From NCBI GenBank assembly GCA_902556425.1, contig CACDWG010000011.1:1-64000 (forward strand): 64,000 bases of DNA, read 5' to 3'. Shown piece by piece: positions 24,446 through 33,107 of this stretch. The translations under genes were made by a program, and so were the position numbers. Origin of the DNA: UBA4421 sp002704225 (lineage in GTDB: Bacteria > Pseudomonadota > Gammaproteobacteria > Pseudomonadales > Azotimanducaceae). Below the pieces are notes generated by a model, which worked only from the letters and a program-made list of their open reading frames with translations, ran no database searches and was not told where the DNA came from. Position 1 is the stretch's first letter. Each line of letters begins with the position of its first letter.

Positions 24446-25575
24446 AAAAGCTCTCCGTACTGGTTTTGCTGGCCGCGATGGCAGGTTGCGGCATGGTTCC
24501 GTCCATACCGTTTGTTGGCGATTCGGATGCACCTGAAAAGCAAACCTACGTCGATCTCCGCCCCCAGCCGACACTGCAAATCCCTGAGGATTTGAAGCAG
24601 AGCGAGTTGGGCCAAGTGTCGGCTGTGCCGGAAATTAGCACGCAACGAAACGCTTCGTTTTACCCAGACCGGCCACCCTTGCCCGACGCAAAGTATGCGT
24701 CGGACAATCGTAACGAAGTGCGTATGCAGCGTCTGGGTGATCGAAATTGGTTGGTGATTCCGGAGGCACCCACCACGGCTTGGCCGAAGATGAAACAGTT
24801 TTTTGCGGACAACGGCATCGTGCTGGCAGATGATCGTCCTGAGTTTGGTCGGTTGAACACGGGTTGGTTGACGGATACCGGACGACCCGCGCGGGACGTG
24901 GTGCGCACCTTGCTGCAAAACGCCCGGAGCGAAGCTGCTTTGGAAGTCGGCGACGATCGATTCTTGATTCGTGTTGAACAGGGATTGCAGCCTCAGTCCA
25001 CAGAAGTGCATTTACGTCACGATAACGACGCCCTAGGCGACGACATTCCGTCAGACTTGGTGCGAGTCCAAGAGGTGAATTCCGACCTGCTAGCCGCAGA
25101 AAAAGAGCTCTTGGAACAGATTGGTGGCTACGTCGCCGCACGTGTTGCCGAAAGCACCGTATCCAAGGTGGCACTGCAGATTGGTAGTCAGCCGAAAACC
25201 GATATGCAACGTAATCGCGACGGTATTCCAGAGCTCAGTTTCTTTCTCGATAAGAAACGGGCCGTGGCGTCGTTGACCCAATCCCTGCGTAACGCGGGTG
25301 TGATCGTCAATGTGGAAGATGCCGACGCTGGACGATTCGATATCAGCATTCCAAGCGAAGTTCTAACCGGAAAGAGTAGTCGCGGTTTCTTCTGCCGGGT
25401 AACGTTTAGCTGCGGGTCGCGTGGTGAGAGCGATGTCACGCTGCTGATGAGCGAAGCGGTTGGCACTGAAAAGGGCGACGCCTACAAAATTTACGTGCTA
25501 GAGAACGGTCAGTTAATGAGCGACGTGGATAAGGCACAGCAGATTCTTGTTCTGATCCGTGAATTCGCGACCTGA
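24442..25575 (+). CDS. bamC: Outer membrane protein assembly factor BamC (NlpB)
   Basis: A 377-residue lipoprotein subunit of the beta-barrel assembly machine. The signal peptide ends MAGCGM (lipid-modified Cys16). A proline-rich unstructured stretch follows (EKQTYVDLRPQPTLQIPEDLKQ), corresponding to the BamD-binding lasso, then two helix-grip domains, the first starting near LGDRNWLVIPEAPTTAWPKM. It is about 30 residues longer than E. coli BamC (344). It overlaps dapA by four bases and is followed 16 bases later by the MBL hydrolase, as in Pseudomonas. Confidence 0.93.
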   Translation: MKKLSVLVLLAAMAGCGMVPSIPFVGDSDAPEKQTYVDLRPQPTLQIPEDLKQSELGQVSAVPEISTQRNASFYPDRPPLPDAKYASDNRNEVRMQRLGDRNWLVIPEAPTTAWPKMKQFFADNGIVLADDRPEFGRLNTGWLTDTGRPARDVVRTLLQNARSEAALEVGDDRFLIRVEQGLQPQSTEVHLRHDNDALGDDIPSDLVRVQEVNSDLLAAEKELLEQIGGYVAARVAESTVSKVALQIGSQPKTDMQRNRDGIPELSFFLDKKRAVASLTQSLRNAGVIVNVEDADAGRFDISIPSEVLTGKSSRGFFCRVTFSCGSRGESDVTLLMSEAVGTEKGDAYKIYVLENGQLMSDVDKAQQILVLIREFAT

Positions 25576-25591
25576 TCAAAAGGCAGTCTGA

Positions 25592-26377
25592 ATGGGCGTA
25601 GCATCTTTAGGCAGCGGTAGCCGAGGAAACGGTACTCTTGTAGCGATAGGCGGTTCGGTGTTTCTCGTGGATTGCGGTTTTAACCTCAAACAGACGGAAC
25701 AACGTCTTGCGCGCCTGCAACTGAGCCCCGGAGATTTGTCTGCGATTTTGGTGAGCCACGAACACAGCGATCACATCGCTGGTGTGACCGCTTTGTCGCA
25801 CCGTTATGGCATCCCAGTCTTCGCTTCTTACGGCACATTAAAAAACGGACCGAAAGATTTTAGCTGCATCCCGTTTGATGGTGACGTGCCCTTCGAGGTG
25901 GAAGGCGTGGTGGTGAATCCTGTAGTTGTCCCACACGATGCTAGAGAGCCAACACAATTTGTACTGCAGCATGACGGTAAGAAGATTGGCGTGCTCTCGG
26001 ATTTGGGCAGCGTAACCGAGCATGTGGTGACTCAGTTTTCCGATTGCGATTATTTGCTACTCGAAGCGAACCACGATCGCACCATGTTACAGCGCGGCAG
26101 CTATCCGCCTGCACTGAAGCGGCGGGTTGGTGGCGATCATGGCCACCTGTCCAATACTCAGGCTTTCGAACTGTTGGAGCGTATTGCGCACGCAGGTCTG
26201 CATGTGGTTATTGGGCATGTGAGCGAGCAAAACAATGATCTTAATTTAGTGGAATCGCTCTTTGCGCCTCTGCGGCCTCAGCTTGCAAGTCTGAGTATCG
26301 CAACCCAGAAAGAAGGTCAGCAGTGGATTGGCGAGCAACCCATGACGCGTCAGATATCCTTCGATAAGGTGATATAA
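25592..26377 (+). CDS. MBL-fold metallo-hydrolase (WalJ/YycJ-like)
   Basis: A 261-residue metallo-beta-lactamase-fold protein. SLGSGSRGNGTLV at the start, the metal motif HEHSDHIAG (HxHxDH) near residue 50, GVLSDLGSVTEHV and LLLEANHDRTML with further ligands, and GHVSEQNND near the C-terminus match the YycJ/WalJ group, exonuclease-like hydrolases with a proposed role in DNA repair. It directly follows bamC, as in Pseudomonas where purC comes next; here purC is absent and a cnoX-like gene follows after 74 bases. Confidence 0.88.
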   Translation: MGVASLGSGSRGNGTLVAIGGSVFLVDCGFNLKQTEQRLARLQLSPGDLSAILVSHEHSDHIAGVTALSHRYGIPVFASYGTLKNGPKDFSCIPFDGDVPFEVEGVVVNPVVVPHDAREPTQFVLQHDGKKIGVLSDLGSVTEHVVTQFSDCDYLLLEANHDRTMLQRGSYPPALKRRVGGDHGHLSNTQAFELLERIAHAGLHVVIGHVSEQNNDLNLVESLFAPLRPQLASLSIATQKEGQQWIGEQPMTRQISFDKVI

Positions 26378-26451
26378 AATACCGCTGAAGGCCTATACAG
26401 AGGCCGCGCTGAACGCACCCAGAACCAACTGCCATTAAGAGAAAAGACCGC

Positions 26452-27294
26452 ATGCAATCCGTTAATGTTTCCATGGAAAATTTCCAAACTGAAGTGGTAG
26501 ACGCCTCACAAAATCTGCCCGTGGTGGTGTTGTTTTGGGCAGAACAGGTGCCTCAATCGGTTCAGGTGAAAAACCTCGTCGAACAGGTGTTGGCTGATTA
26601 CCAAGGCAAGGCCGCACTGGCCCTGTCGGATGTTGCTCAAGATCAAACCTTGGCGCCGAGGCTGCAGGTGCAAGGTCTGCCCAGCATTCGTATCATTCAC
26701 AAGGGAGCGGTTGCAGAGCAGGTTGATGGGCCCATTGATGAGACCCAATTGCGCACGATAATGGACGGCCTGACGCAGTCCTCTGTCGAAGCGATGCAAG
26801 GGGACTTAGATCAGTTGATGGCCACCGGCGATTTTGCCGGTGCCGCAGCGATCTTGCAGCAGAGCATTCAGGAAGAACCAAATAACCAGTTACTGCGTGT
26901 GGAGTTGGCCGACGTGCTAGTGCGCAAGGCTGACCTAGACGACGCGCGGACGGTGTTGGCGTCCATTCCTGACGGTACCGACGGTCGCAGCCGTCCCCAG
27001 AACCGCCTGGAATTTGTTGAAGAGGCCGCGGGCATGGACAGCTTGGACAGTCTGCTGGCGATGGTTGAGTCAAATACTACTGATCTGGAAGCCCGTTATG
27101 CGCTTGCGGTCGTGCAATTGGTGGCAGAAGAATACGAAAGCTCGCTTCTCACGTGTCTGCACATTCTGCGTGAAGACCGAGAGTTTCGAGATGATATTGG
27201 CCGCCTGACGATGATCCGAATCTTTGATGTGTTGGGTAAGGGTAACGAGTTGGCCACCAAGTACCGGCGGAAGTTGTTCAACGCGCTTCATTAA
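26452..27294 (+). CDS. cnoX: Thioredoxin-fold/TPR co-chaperone, CnoX (YbbN) family
   Basis: A 280-residue protein with an N-terminal thioredoxin domain (about 1-110) and a C-terminal TPR-like region (about 115-280, including GDFAGAAAILQQSIQEEPNN). The thioredoxin active site is degenerate: after FWAEQ there is VPQSV with no cysteine, comparable to the SQHC site of E. coli YbbN, so it is not a disulfide reductase. CnoX binds unfolded proteins during bleach stress and hands them to GroEL. Start 26452 has a modest AGAGAAAAG site; ATG 26473 (MENFQTEVV) is an alternative. It appears monocistronic and is followed by a 620-base gap. Confidence 0.87.
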   Translation: MQSVNVSMENFQTEVVDASQNLPVVVLFWAEQVPQSVQVKNLVEQVLADYQGKAALALSDVAQDQTLAPRLQVQGLPSIRIIHKGAVAEQVDGPIDETQLRTIMDGLTQSSVEAMQGDLDQLMATGDFAGAAAILQQSIQEEPNNQLLRVELADVLVRKADLDDARTVLASIPDGTDGRSRPQNRLEFVEEAAGMDSLDSLLAMVESNTTDLEARYALAVVQLVAEEYESSLLTCLHILREDREFRDDIGRLTMIRIFDVLGKGNELATKYRRKLFNALH

Positions 27295-27913
27295 CAGTTG
27301 CCGTGAACCAATCCGGTGCACGGCCTTGCACTGAAAAGAACGCCTCTGTCTTTGCCGATTTGATTTCCTGACGCCCTGATCGAGCGCTTTTGGATGGGGG
27401 TTGACGAGGGTGTCTGACGCATTTAAATCGCGTAAAAAAAATCCAAATGGTTGTGTTTTCGACGCAAAATATGACTTAAATTGTTAGCGAGCACTAACTA
27501 TTACGCCGGTTTTTATGCACACGCAGATCCAAAAAATCCGTTAGTGCTAAGATGCGAGCCAACTTTACTTAGGTTTACCATGTTTTTGTCGTAAACCATT
27601 GATAATTATAGAAATTGCTCATTTTTCTGTCTAAAAGAACCTGTGTGCGGGACTTTGTATTTTCGGAAGTGCACACATCGCGAGCAAGTTATCCTCAAAG
27701 TTATCCACAGGAACGGTGCGGTTTTACTCACAAATTGCGCCGAAGAGGGCGTACGTTTTCGTGTGAGAATTTTAGTAACAAAAAAAATACAGAAGGTAAC
27801 GCCGACCCAGTTTTCTGAGTCATCCCGTCACCAAGAGGTTGACCGCTGAGAAAGATCAGGCAACGTAGGCCAAGAGTCTCTTTGATCTTTCAATTTGAGG
27901 AATACGAACCATC
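27295..27913. other. 619-base AT-rich intergenic region with DnaA-box-like sites
   Basis: No convincing protein is encoded here; two short frames in the right half overlap and have no family features. The region is visibly richer in A/T than its surroundings, especially 27420-27660. It contains three 9-mers matching or nearly matching the DnaA box TTATNCACA: TTATGCACA at 27513-27521, TTATCCTCA at 27689-27697 and TTATCCACA at 27701-27709, the last two being twelve bases apart start to start. It also holds the inverted repeat listed separately. A ribosome binding site (TTGAGGAA) near 27893 serves the glutamine-synthetase-like gene, so the promoter of that gene must lie here too. No origin-associated gene is adjacent. 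Confidence 0.5.
27490..27548. promoter_or_regulatory. Spaced 9-bp inverted repeat upstream of the glutamine-synthetase-like gene
   Basis: AGCACTAAC (27490-27498) and GTTAGTGCT (27540-27548) are exact reverse complements 41 bases apart. Each arm also lies inside a smaller local symmetry (GTTAG-N6-CTAAC at 27483-27498, TTAGTGCTAA at 27541-27550). Two half-sites of a regulator or a looping operator is a reasonable reading; the factor is unknown. Confidence 0.35.
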
Positions 27914-29314
27914 ATGGCTGATTCTCAGAACACCGATCAGGCGCTGTCCGAACAACGTTTGCAAGAAGCCCTCGCCCGCTACGAGCAACTGGGTGTTCGT
28001 CAAGTCAAGCTAGGCCTCACGGACATCGACGGCGTGATTCGCGGTAAATACGTCGGGCTCCGCAAGTTTGCCAGTCTGCTCACCAAGCAAGGTGGGTTTT
28101 GCGACTGTGTGTTTGGGTGGGATATGGACGACCAGCTTTACGATGCCGGCGACTACACGGGGTGGCACAGCGGTTTTCCCGATACAGGCTTTCGGTTGCA
28201 GATAGATACCGAGCGCTGGTTGGCCGAAGAAGAGTGTCCGTACTTCATTGCCGAGTTTGTGGAACGAGACGGCAGCGACCATGTTTTGTGCCCGCGCACT
28301 CGACTGCGGTCGGTACTCCAGCGCATGGGGGCGCAGGGCCTGACGGTGCGCGCAGGGTTTGAGTACGAATTTTTTGTGTTCAATGAAACTCCCCACAGCA
28401 TTCGGGATAAGGGTTATCGGAACCTGACGCCCATTACCCCGGGAAACTTTGGCTACTCGGTGTTGCGGACCTCTGCCCTAGGCTCCGAATTTTCGCAATT
28501 CATGAATTATTGCGCAGATATCGAATGTGAACTCGAAGGTTTGCATTGCGAAACCGGTCCGGGCGTTTGGGAAGCGGCTCTGGCCTCACAGGAGGGGTTG
28601 GAGGCAGCGGACCGTGCGTCGCTTTTTAAAACGTTCGCCAAGGGCTATTTCCAGCGGCGGGACATGCTGGCGACCTTTATGGCTAAGTGGTCGATGGACT
28701 ATCCGGGTCAGAGCGGGCATTTGCATCTGAGTATCTGTGACCAAAATGGCAAGAACGTCTTTTTTGACCCGGACGATGCAGACGGCATGTCGCAAAAAAT
28801 GCGCCAGTCCGTCGCCGGGCTGCAACGCTATTTGCCCGAATTTTTGGCCATGCTGGCGCCAACCGTGAACAGCTATACCCGTCTGGTCAAAGGCGCGTGG
28901 GCCCCCACAGCGGCAACCTGGGGTGTCGAGAACCGAACGGCATCCATACGTGTTATACCGGGAGACGAAAACAGTCAACGTATCGAAGTACGCGTTGGTG
29001 GTGCTGATGCCAATCCCTACTTAGTGCAGGCTGCGGCGTTAGCCGCCATGGAAATGGGTATGGCCGAAGACTTGGTTCCCGATGAGCCCATTGCCGGCAA
29101 TGCCTATGAGGCGGAAGCGCATTTAGCTCCCGGCTATCATTTCGCCTCAGATCTAGCTTCAGCGGCCAGTCGCTTCGCCGAATCTCGCGCAGCCAAATAC
29201 TGTTTCGGGGAGGCCTTTGTAGACCATTTTGCGATGACGCGGCATTGGGAGGCGCGTGAGTACCACCGCACGATCAATAGCTGGCAGCTTGAACGCTATT
29301 TTGAAATAGTTTGA
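27914..29314 (+). CDS. Glutamine synthetase family protein (gamma-glutamylputrescine synthetase-like)
   Basis: A 466-residue GS-fold ligase. It has the N-terminal beta-grasp entry VKLGLTDIDGVIRGKYV, the metal Glu pair in AGFEYEFFVF, the GQSGHLHLSICD histidine segment (SGxHxH), and the arginine loop GVENRTASIRVI. Differences from GlnA, including lack of the adenylylation-site region, place it among PuuA/GlnA3-like enzymes that ligate glutamate to amines such as putrescine, or among related uncharacterised ligases. GAGG precedes ATG 27914 after the long gap. A class I amidotransferase follows after 30 bases; in polyamine catabolism PuuA works with a gamma-glutamyl hydrolase, so the pair may form and cleave a gamma-glutamylated amine. 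Other puu genes are absent. Confidence 0.85.
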   Translation: MADSQNTDQALSEQRLQEALARYEQLGVRQVKLGLTDIDGVIRGKYVGLRKFASLLTKQGGFCDCVFGWDMDDQLYDAGDYTGWHSGFPDTGFRLQIDTERWLAEEECPYFIAEFVERDGSDHVLCPRTRLRSVLQRMGAQGLTVRAGFEYEFFVFNETPHSIRDKGYRNLTPITPGNFGYSVLRTSALGSEFSQFMNYCADIECELEGLHCETGPGVWEAALASQEGLEAADRASLFKTFAKGYFQRRDMLATFMAKWSMDYPGQSGHLHLSICDQNGKNVFFDPDDADGMSQKMRQSVAGLQRYLPEFLAMLAPTVNSYTRLVKGAWAPTAATWGVENRTASIRVIPGDENSQRIEVRVGGADANPYLVQAAALAAMEMGMAEDLVPDEPIAGNAYEAEAHLAPGYHFASDLASAASRFAESRAAKYCFGEAFVDHFAMTRHWEAREYHRTINSWQLERYFEIV

Positions 29315-29344
29315 ATCGAAGAGAAGAAGCGGCGACCACATCAG

Positions 29345-30097
29345 ATGACTTTGCACCTTGGTATTTTACAAACAGACTCGGTTCTCGAAGATTTGCAGCC
29401 ACGCTTCGGCGATTATCCGAGCATGTTTGAACAGCTCTTTCGTGCCCAGGATCCAACCGTCACGGTGACAACATACGATGTGCAGCGCGCACTGCCTGAA
29501 ACCCTAGCCTGCGATGCCTACTTGATCACCGGCTGTAAGCTCAGCGTCTACGATGACCTGCCGTGGATTCGCGATCTCGCCGATTTTGTAGGCCGCGCCA
29601 TCGCCGACAAGCGAAAAATTCTGGGTATTTGTTTTGGCCATCAGCTCATTGCTCATTTTTTCGGCGGGCGTGTGGCCCCAGCCCCGGTGGGTTGGGCTGT
29701 CGGGGTGCAAACCAGTGACTTGGTGAAAACCCCTCGCTGGATGGAGGCTGAAGGTAAACCGCCGGAACAACTTCATCTGGTGTCGAGTCACAAAGATCAG
29801 GTTGAGCGACTTCCCAACGGTGCGGAAGTGTTCGCTCGCAGCGATTTTTGTCCAATATCTGGGTTTACCCTAGGCGATGAGGTTCTCACGATTCAAGGTC
29901 ACCCGGAACTCAGCACCGATTACTCGGAAGCGCTCATGGGTGTGCGACGTGAGTTGTTGGGTGAACAGGTTTACCAAGCCGGCATGGACAGCCTGCAGCA
30001 GCAAACAGACGAGAAGCTGTTTACTCGGTGGATGTTGGCGTTCCTGCGTGATTCATCTGCTGTGACCCAGCCTTCCGAACGCGCTGCTCGTGGCTAA
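29345..30097 (+). CDS. Class I glutamine amidotransferase-like protein (GuaA N-domain type)
   Basis: A 250-residue protein of the type 1 glutamine amidotransferase fold. The nucleophile is Cys96 in GICFGHQLIAHFFGG; the His/Glu of the triad is in TIQGHPELSTDY. ITGCKLSVYDDLPWI resembles the oxyanion/substrate loop of stand-alone GATases such as YfeJ. It hydrolyses a gamma-glutamyl amide, with no synthetase domain attached. It follows the GS-like gene by 30 bases, so joint action on a gamma-glutamyl compound is plausible. It differs from PuuD (C26) at the sequence level as far as can be judged by eye. Confidence 0.83.
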   Translation: MTLHLGILQTDSVLEDLQPRFGDYPSMFEQLFRAQDPTVTVTTYDVQRALPETLACDAYLITGCKLSVYDDLPWIRDLADFVGRAIADKRKILGICFGHQLIAHFFGGRVAPAPVGWAVGVQTSDLVKTPRWMEAEGKPPEQLHLVSSHKDQVERLPNGAEVFARSDFCPISGFTLGDEVLTIQGHPELSTDYSEALMGVRRELLGEQVYQAGMDSLQQQTDEKLFTRWMLAFLRDSSAVTQPSERAARG

Positions 30098-30123
30098 GCC
30101 CCCCCCGCGGTTTTGCGCGTTTT

Positions 30124-30525
30124 TTGGTACGCAGCGCTGGGTTGCTGAAAAACCCCCGGTTACTCAAGCAACTGCTGGCTCGGGCCGTTGGCAAGTTAGG
30201 CCGCGCCGACAAAGGCCCGCTGGCTGAAATGAAAGAGCAGTTGCAGCGCATGATCGCCCTAGTGAAAGCCTACGTATCGGGCGACTATCGGGCGGTTTCT
30301 ACCCAAACGATGGTGACAGTGGTCGCGGCGATTTTGTATTTCGTTGTGCCCTTTGACGCAGTGCCCGACTTTCTCTTTGGCTGGGGGCTGGTCGATGATG
30401 CGGCTGTATTGAGTTTCGTGGCGGCCCAGATTGCTGGCGAGTTGGATGCCTTCGCCGAATGGCAAAAAGCCCAGGCAAACGACGAGAACCTACCCAGCGA
30501 TCCATCGGACGATGAGGGCCGCTAG
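30124..30525 (+). CDS. YkvA/DUF1232 family membrane protein
   Basis: A small protein of about 127-133 residues with one DUF1232 signature: LYFVVPFDAVPDFLFGWGLVDDAAVLSFV near residues 73-101, matching the family consensus Y-x-x-x-P-x-D-x-x-P-D...D-D. Function is unknown; the family is membrane-associated. No ATG is available before residue 36, so the start is TTG at 30124 or TTG at 30142; the former lies inside a T-run following CGCG repeats. The C-terminal tail is acidic (PSDPSDDEGR). Its last 14 bases overlap the start of the DUF3108 gene. Confidence 0.78.
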   Translation: MVRSAGLLKNPRLLKQLLARAVGKLGRADKGPLAEMKEQLQRMIALVKAYVSGDYRAVSTQTMVTVVAAILYFVVPFDAVPDFLFGWGLVDDAAVLSFVAAQIAGELDAFAEWQKAQANDENLPSDPSDDEGR

Positions 30526-31330
30526 ATTGCGCCAGCGAAAATCGTCTCGCCTTTCTCGGCGCGTTTCTGGGCCGTTGTTACTGACGGTCATACTGCTTCT
30601 GGGCCTCGCTTCTGTGCGAGCAGCTCAACTCCCCCAACAAAACCTAGTCCTTGCTTACCGAGTGTATGTGTTTGGCCTGCCGACATGGTTCGATGCGACG
30701 GTAACGGTCAGATTTGCGGGTGAGCGTGTGTTCATGAACAGCGAGTTAAACAGCTGGATTTTCAGTAACAGTCATCATACCGAGTTCAGTCTTGCTGACT
30801 GTCGCTATCGCCCCCAAGGGTACCGCAATCATGGGTTCAGTCCCGGCTGGCGTTTCGACGACACGTTGCAGTACGACTGGGAAAATAACGTCGCGCGTTA
30901 TCAGGGTCATTTGCAGCGCCCTGGCGAAACCGAAACCACCTATCAGGAATTGGAACACCCGTTGAGCGAGCCTGAGAGCTATGGACAGTATGTCGATAAA
31001 CTTTCTCAATTCTTCGTCATCGGCTGTCATTTTGGTGTCCAGAGCGACAGCTCGCCCCTGCTGCTGAACTATTTGGACGACACCTTGGGCCGGTACCGGA
31101 TGACACTGATTCCCGATGACAAGACGATCAAGGTGGCGGGCAGTTTCTATGACACGATTCGGCTGGAGTCCGAGCCCTATGACGCGACCCCCGGGAGCAT
31201 TCACCAACGGGTCAATTATTGGTTGGTCCCCGAGCTGGGTTATCTTCCTTTGCAGGTCAAGACCAAGCTCGGTCGCCTACCTTTGACGGTTCGCTTGACC
31301 GGATTCAGCGGAATAGCTGACCCGCCTTGA
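30512..31330 (+). CDS. DUF3108-like exported protein
   Basis: A 272-residue protein with a basic N-terminus and one hydrophobic signal segment (LLLTVILLLGLASVRA) followed by AQLPQQNLVLAYRVYVFGLP. The body is beta-rich with paired residues typical of DUF3108 proteins (FAGERVFMNSELNSWIF...; LPLQVKTKLGRLPLTVRL near the end). It is probably periplasmic or cell-envelope located, function unknown. ATG 30512 is chosen because it gives a clean signal peptide; the frame continues back to 30431 within the DUF1232 gene. It is probably co-transcribed with the DUF1232 gene. Confidence 0.74.
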   Translation: MRAARLRQRKSSRLSRRVSGPLLLTVILLLGLASVRAAQLPQQNLVLAYRVYVFGLPTWFDATVTVRFAGERVFMNSELNSWIFSNSHHTEFSLADCRYRPQGYRNHGFSPGWRFDDTLQYDWENNVARYQGHLQRPGETETTYQELEHPLSEPESYGQYVDKLSQFFVIGCHFGVQSDSSPLLLNYLDDTLGRYRMTLIPDDKTIKVAGSFYDTIRLESEPYDATPGSIHQRVNYWLVPELGYLPLQVKTKLGRLPLTVRLTGFSGIADPP

Positions 31331-31461
31331 GGCTCGGTATTTAGGCATTAGACCTCGTTAGTGAATTCCGCCACTATTCCATCGCTTATTAGCCGCTTGC
31401 GGGGGCCTTCACTGCTTGCTGGTGGTGTTACTTTGGGGACGTCATAGGGAGGGAGCAGACC

Positions 31462-33072
31462 ATGGATTTTCATTTTGCCTCGGCTTGGGAGTTGGTAGCC
31501 GATAAGTATCCGAATCGCATAGCGACGATTTCCGATAACAAGACGTTGCCTTGGAAAGAGTTCGAGCGGCGGGCTTCGTGCATTGCCAGTTTGCTGGAAA
31601 AATACGGACTTGGGCCGGGTTCCAAGGCGGGTCTGTATTTGCACAACAGCAGCGAGTACCAAGAAGCGCAATTCGGCATTTTCAAGATTGGCGGCTGTCC
31701 AATCAACGTCAATTACCGCTACAAATCAGACGAACTGGTCTATTTGTTAGAAAACAGTGACGCCGAAGCAGTATTTTTCCAGTCTTGCTATGCCATGCGT
31801 ATATGGGAGATTCGTGATCGACTCCCCAACGTCAAGCTGTTCATCCAAATCGATGACAACACCGAAGCCTTGCTCAAAGGCGCTGAAGATTATGAACGCG
31901 CGATACGCGCGTACCAGCCGTTGCCACGACGACCTCAGAATCCGGAAGATGTGTACATGCTCTACACCGGCGGTACCACCGGCTTACCTAAGGGTGTGAT
32001 GTATCCCCAGGGTGCCTTCGCGGAATTTTTCTTGGCAATGGGTGCTGCCGGTCGAGAGTTAACACCGCCGGAAAATATGGCGGGTTATGCAGCGTTTCTA
32101 GAGCAAATCGCAGAGCCTCCTGTCAGCCTGCCGGCTTGTCCGTTGATGCATGGCACCGGTGTATGGCTGGGCAGTTTCGCCCCCCTGTTGCTTGGTGGCA
32201 CTGTGGTCACCACTTCAAAGCTGGGCCTGAATCCGGATACGTTGCTGACCATGGTAGAAGATCATGGGGTAACGGATATGGTGATTGTGGGCGATGCGTT
32301 TGCCCGGCCGATTTTGGCAGCATTGGATGAGGCAGAGAAGCGTGGTACGCCCTATCAGATCGAATCCCTCAAACAGATCACGTCCAGTGGCGTCATGTGG
32401 AGCCAAGAGATCAAGCAGGGCTTGTTGCGTCATCAGGACTTGGTGCTTGCCGATGTGATGGGCTCTACCGAAGGCGGTATGGGTAGCTCCGTGATGACGC
32501 GGGAGGCGACGGCCAGCACGGCAAAGTTTGAACTCAATGAAGGCGTCGCGGTGATTACCGATGACGACCGTTTTGTTGAGCCCGGTTCTGGGGAAATGGG
32601 CAAGGTGGCCACATCGGCCTTTGTTCCGCTGGGGTATTACAAGGACCCGGAAAAGTCAGCGGCTACCTTCCGCGAAGTCGAAGGTGTGCGCTACAGCTTC
32701 CCCGGTGATTACGCCACGGTAGAGCCCGATGGCTCCATTACCTTGCTGGGCCGTGGCAGTGTCTGCATCAACACCGGTGGCGAAAAAGTCTTCCCCGAAG
32801 AAGTGGAAGAGGCGGTGAAACGTCACGACCTGGTGGAGGACTGTTTGGTCGTTGGCTTGCCCGACGAACGGTTCGGTGAGCGGGTGGTTGCTGTCACGTC
32901 ATTGCGTGATGGTGCCAGCGCGAGTCCGGACGATGTCATTACGTTCACGGCGGATCATCTGGCGGGTTACAAGCTGCCTAGACAGATTCTGCTGGTTGAT
33001 CAGGTGCGTCGAGCACCCAATGGCAAGGCTGACTATAAGTGGGCAAAAGCGTTTGCTGAAAAAAGCCAATAG
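31462..33072 (+). CDS. Acyl-CoA synthetase (AMP-forming)
   Basis: A 536-residue ANL-superfamily ligase that activates a carboxylic acid to its acyl-CoA. The P-loop MLYTGGTTGLPKGV is near residue 165, MGSTEGGMGS is the A5 motif, and NTGGEKVFPEEVEEAV and the C-terminal APNGKADYKWAK hold the A8 hinge and catalytic lysine. It resembles FadD3/FadD17-type ligases of terpenoid or steroid catabolism more than medium-chain AlkK. GGGAGGGAG precedes ATG 31462. A CoA-transferase gene follows after 35 bases, giving two ways to make a CoA thioester. Confidence 0.9.
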   Translation: MDFHFASAWELVADKYPNRIATISDNKTLPWKEFERRASCIASLLEKYGLGPGSKAGLYLHNSSEYQEAQFGIFKIGGCPINVNYRYKSDELVYLLENSDAEAVFFQSCYAMRIWEIRDRLPNVKLFIQIDDNTEALLKGAEDYERAIRAYQPLPRRPQNPEDVYMLYTGGTTGLPKGVMYPQGAFAEFFLAMGAAGRELTPPENMAGYAAFLEQIAEPPVSLPACPLMHGTGVWLGSFAPLLLGGTVVTTSKLGLNPDTLLTMVEDHGVTDMVIVGDAFARPILAALDEAEKRGTPYQIESLKQITSSGVMWSQEIKQGLLRHQDLVLADVMGSTEGGMGSSVMTREATASTAKFELNEGVAVITDDDRFVEPGSGEMGKVATSAFVPLGYYKDPEKSAATFREVEGVRYSFPGDYATVEPDGSITLLGRGSVCINTGGEKVFPEEVEEAVKRHDLVEDCLVVGLPDERFGERVVAVTSLRDGASASPDDVITFTADHLAGYKLPRQILLVDQVRRAPNGKADYKWAKAFAEKSQ

Positions 33073-33107
33073 CGGCTGAAGGCGACAAAACGCATCGAGA
33101 GTAATTT

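Noticed and set aside
27295..27913. Chromosomal replication origin
   Set aside because: DnaA-box-like 9-mers and A/T-rich DNA are present, but dnaA, dnaN, rpmH, gidA and parAB are not nearby and no clear A/T-rich 13-mer array was seen; kept only as a finding.
27914..29314. Housekeeping glutamine synthetase GlnA
   Set aside because: Active-site motifs differ from GlnA (GVENRTASIRV, no adenylylation region) and the adjacent gene is an amidotransferase, not ntrBC.
30101..30125. Intrinsic terminator after the amidotransferase gene
   Set aside because: CGCG repeats flank GTTTTG and a T6 run follows, but the stem is only four base pairs and overlaps the likely TTG start of the DUF1232 gene.
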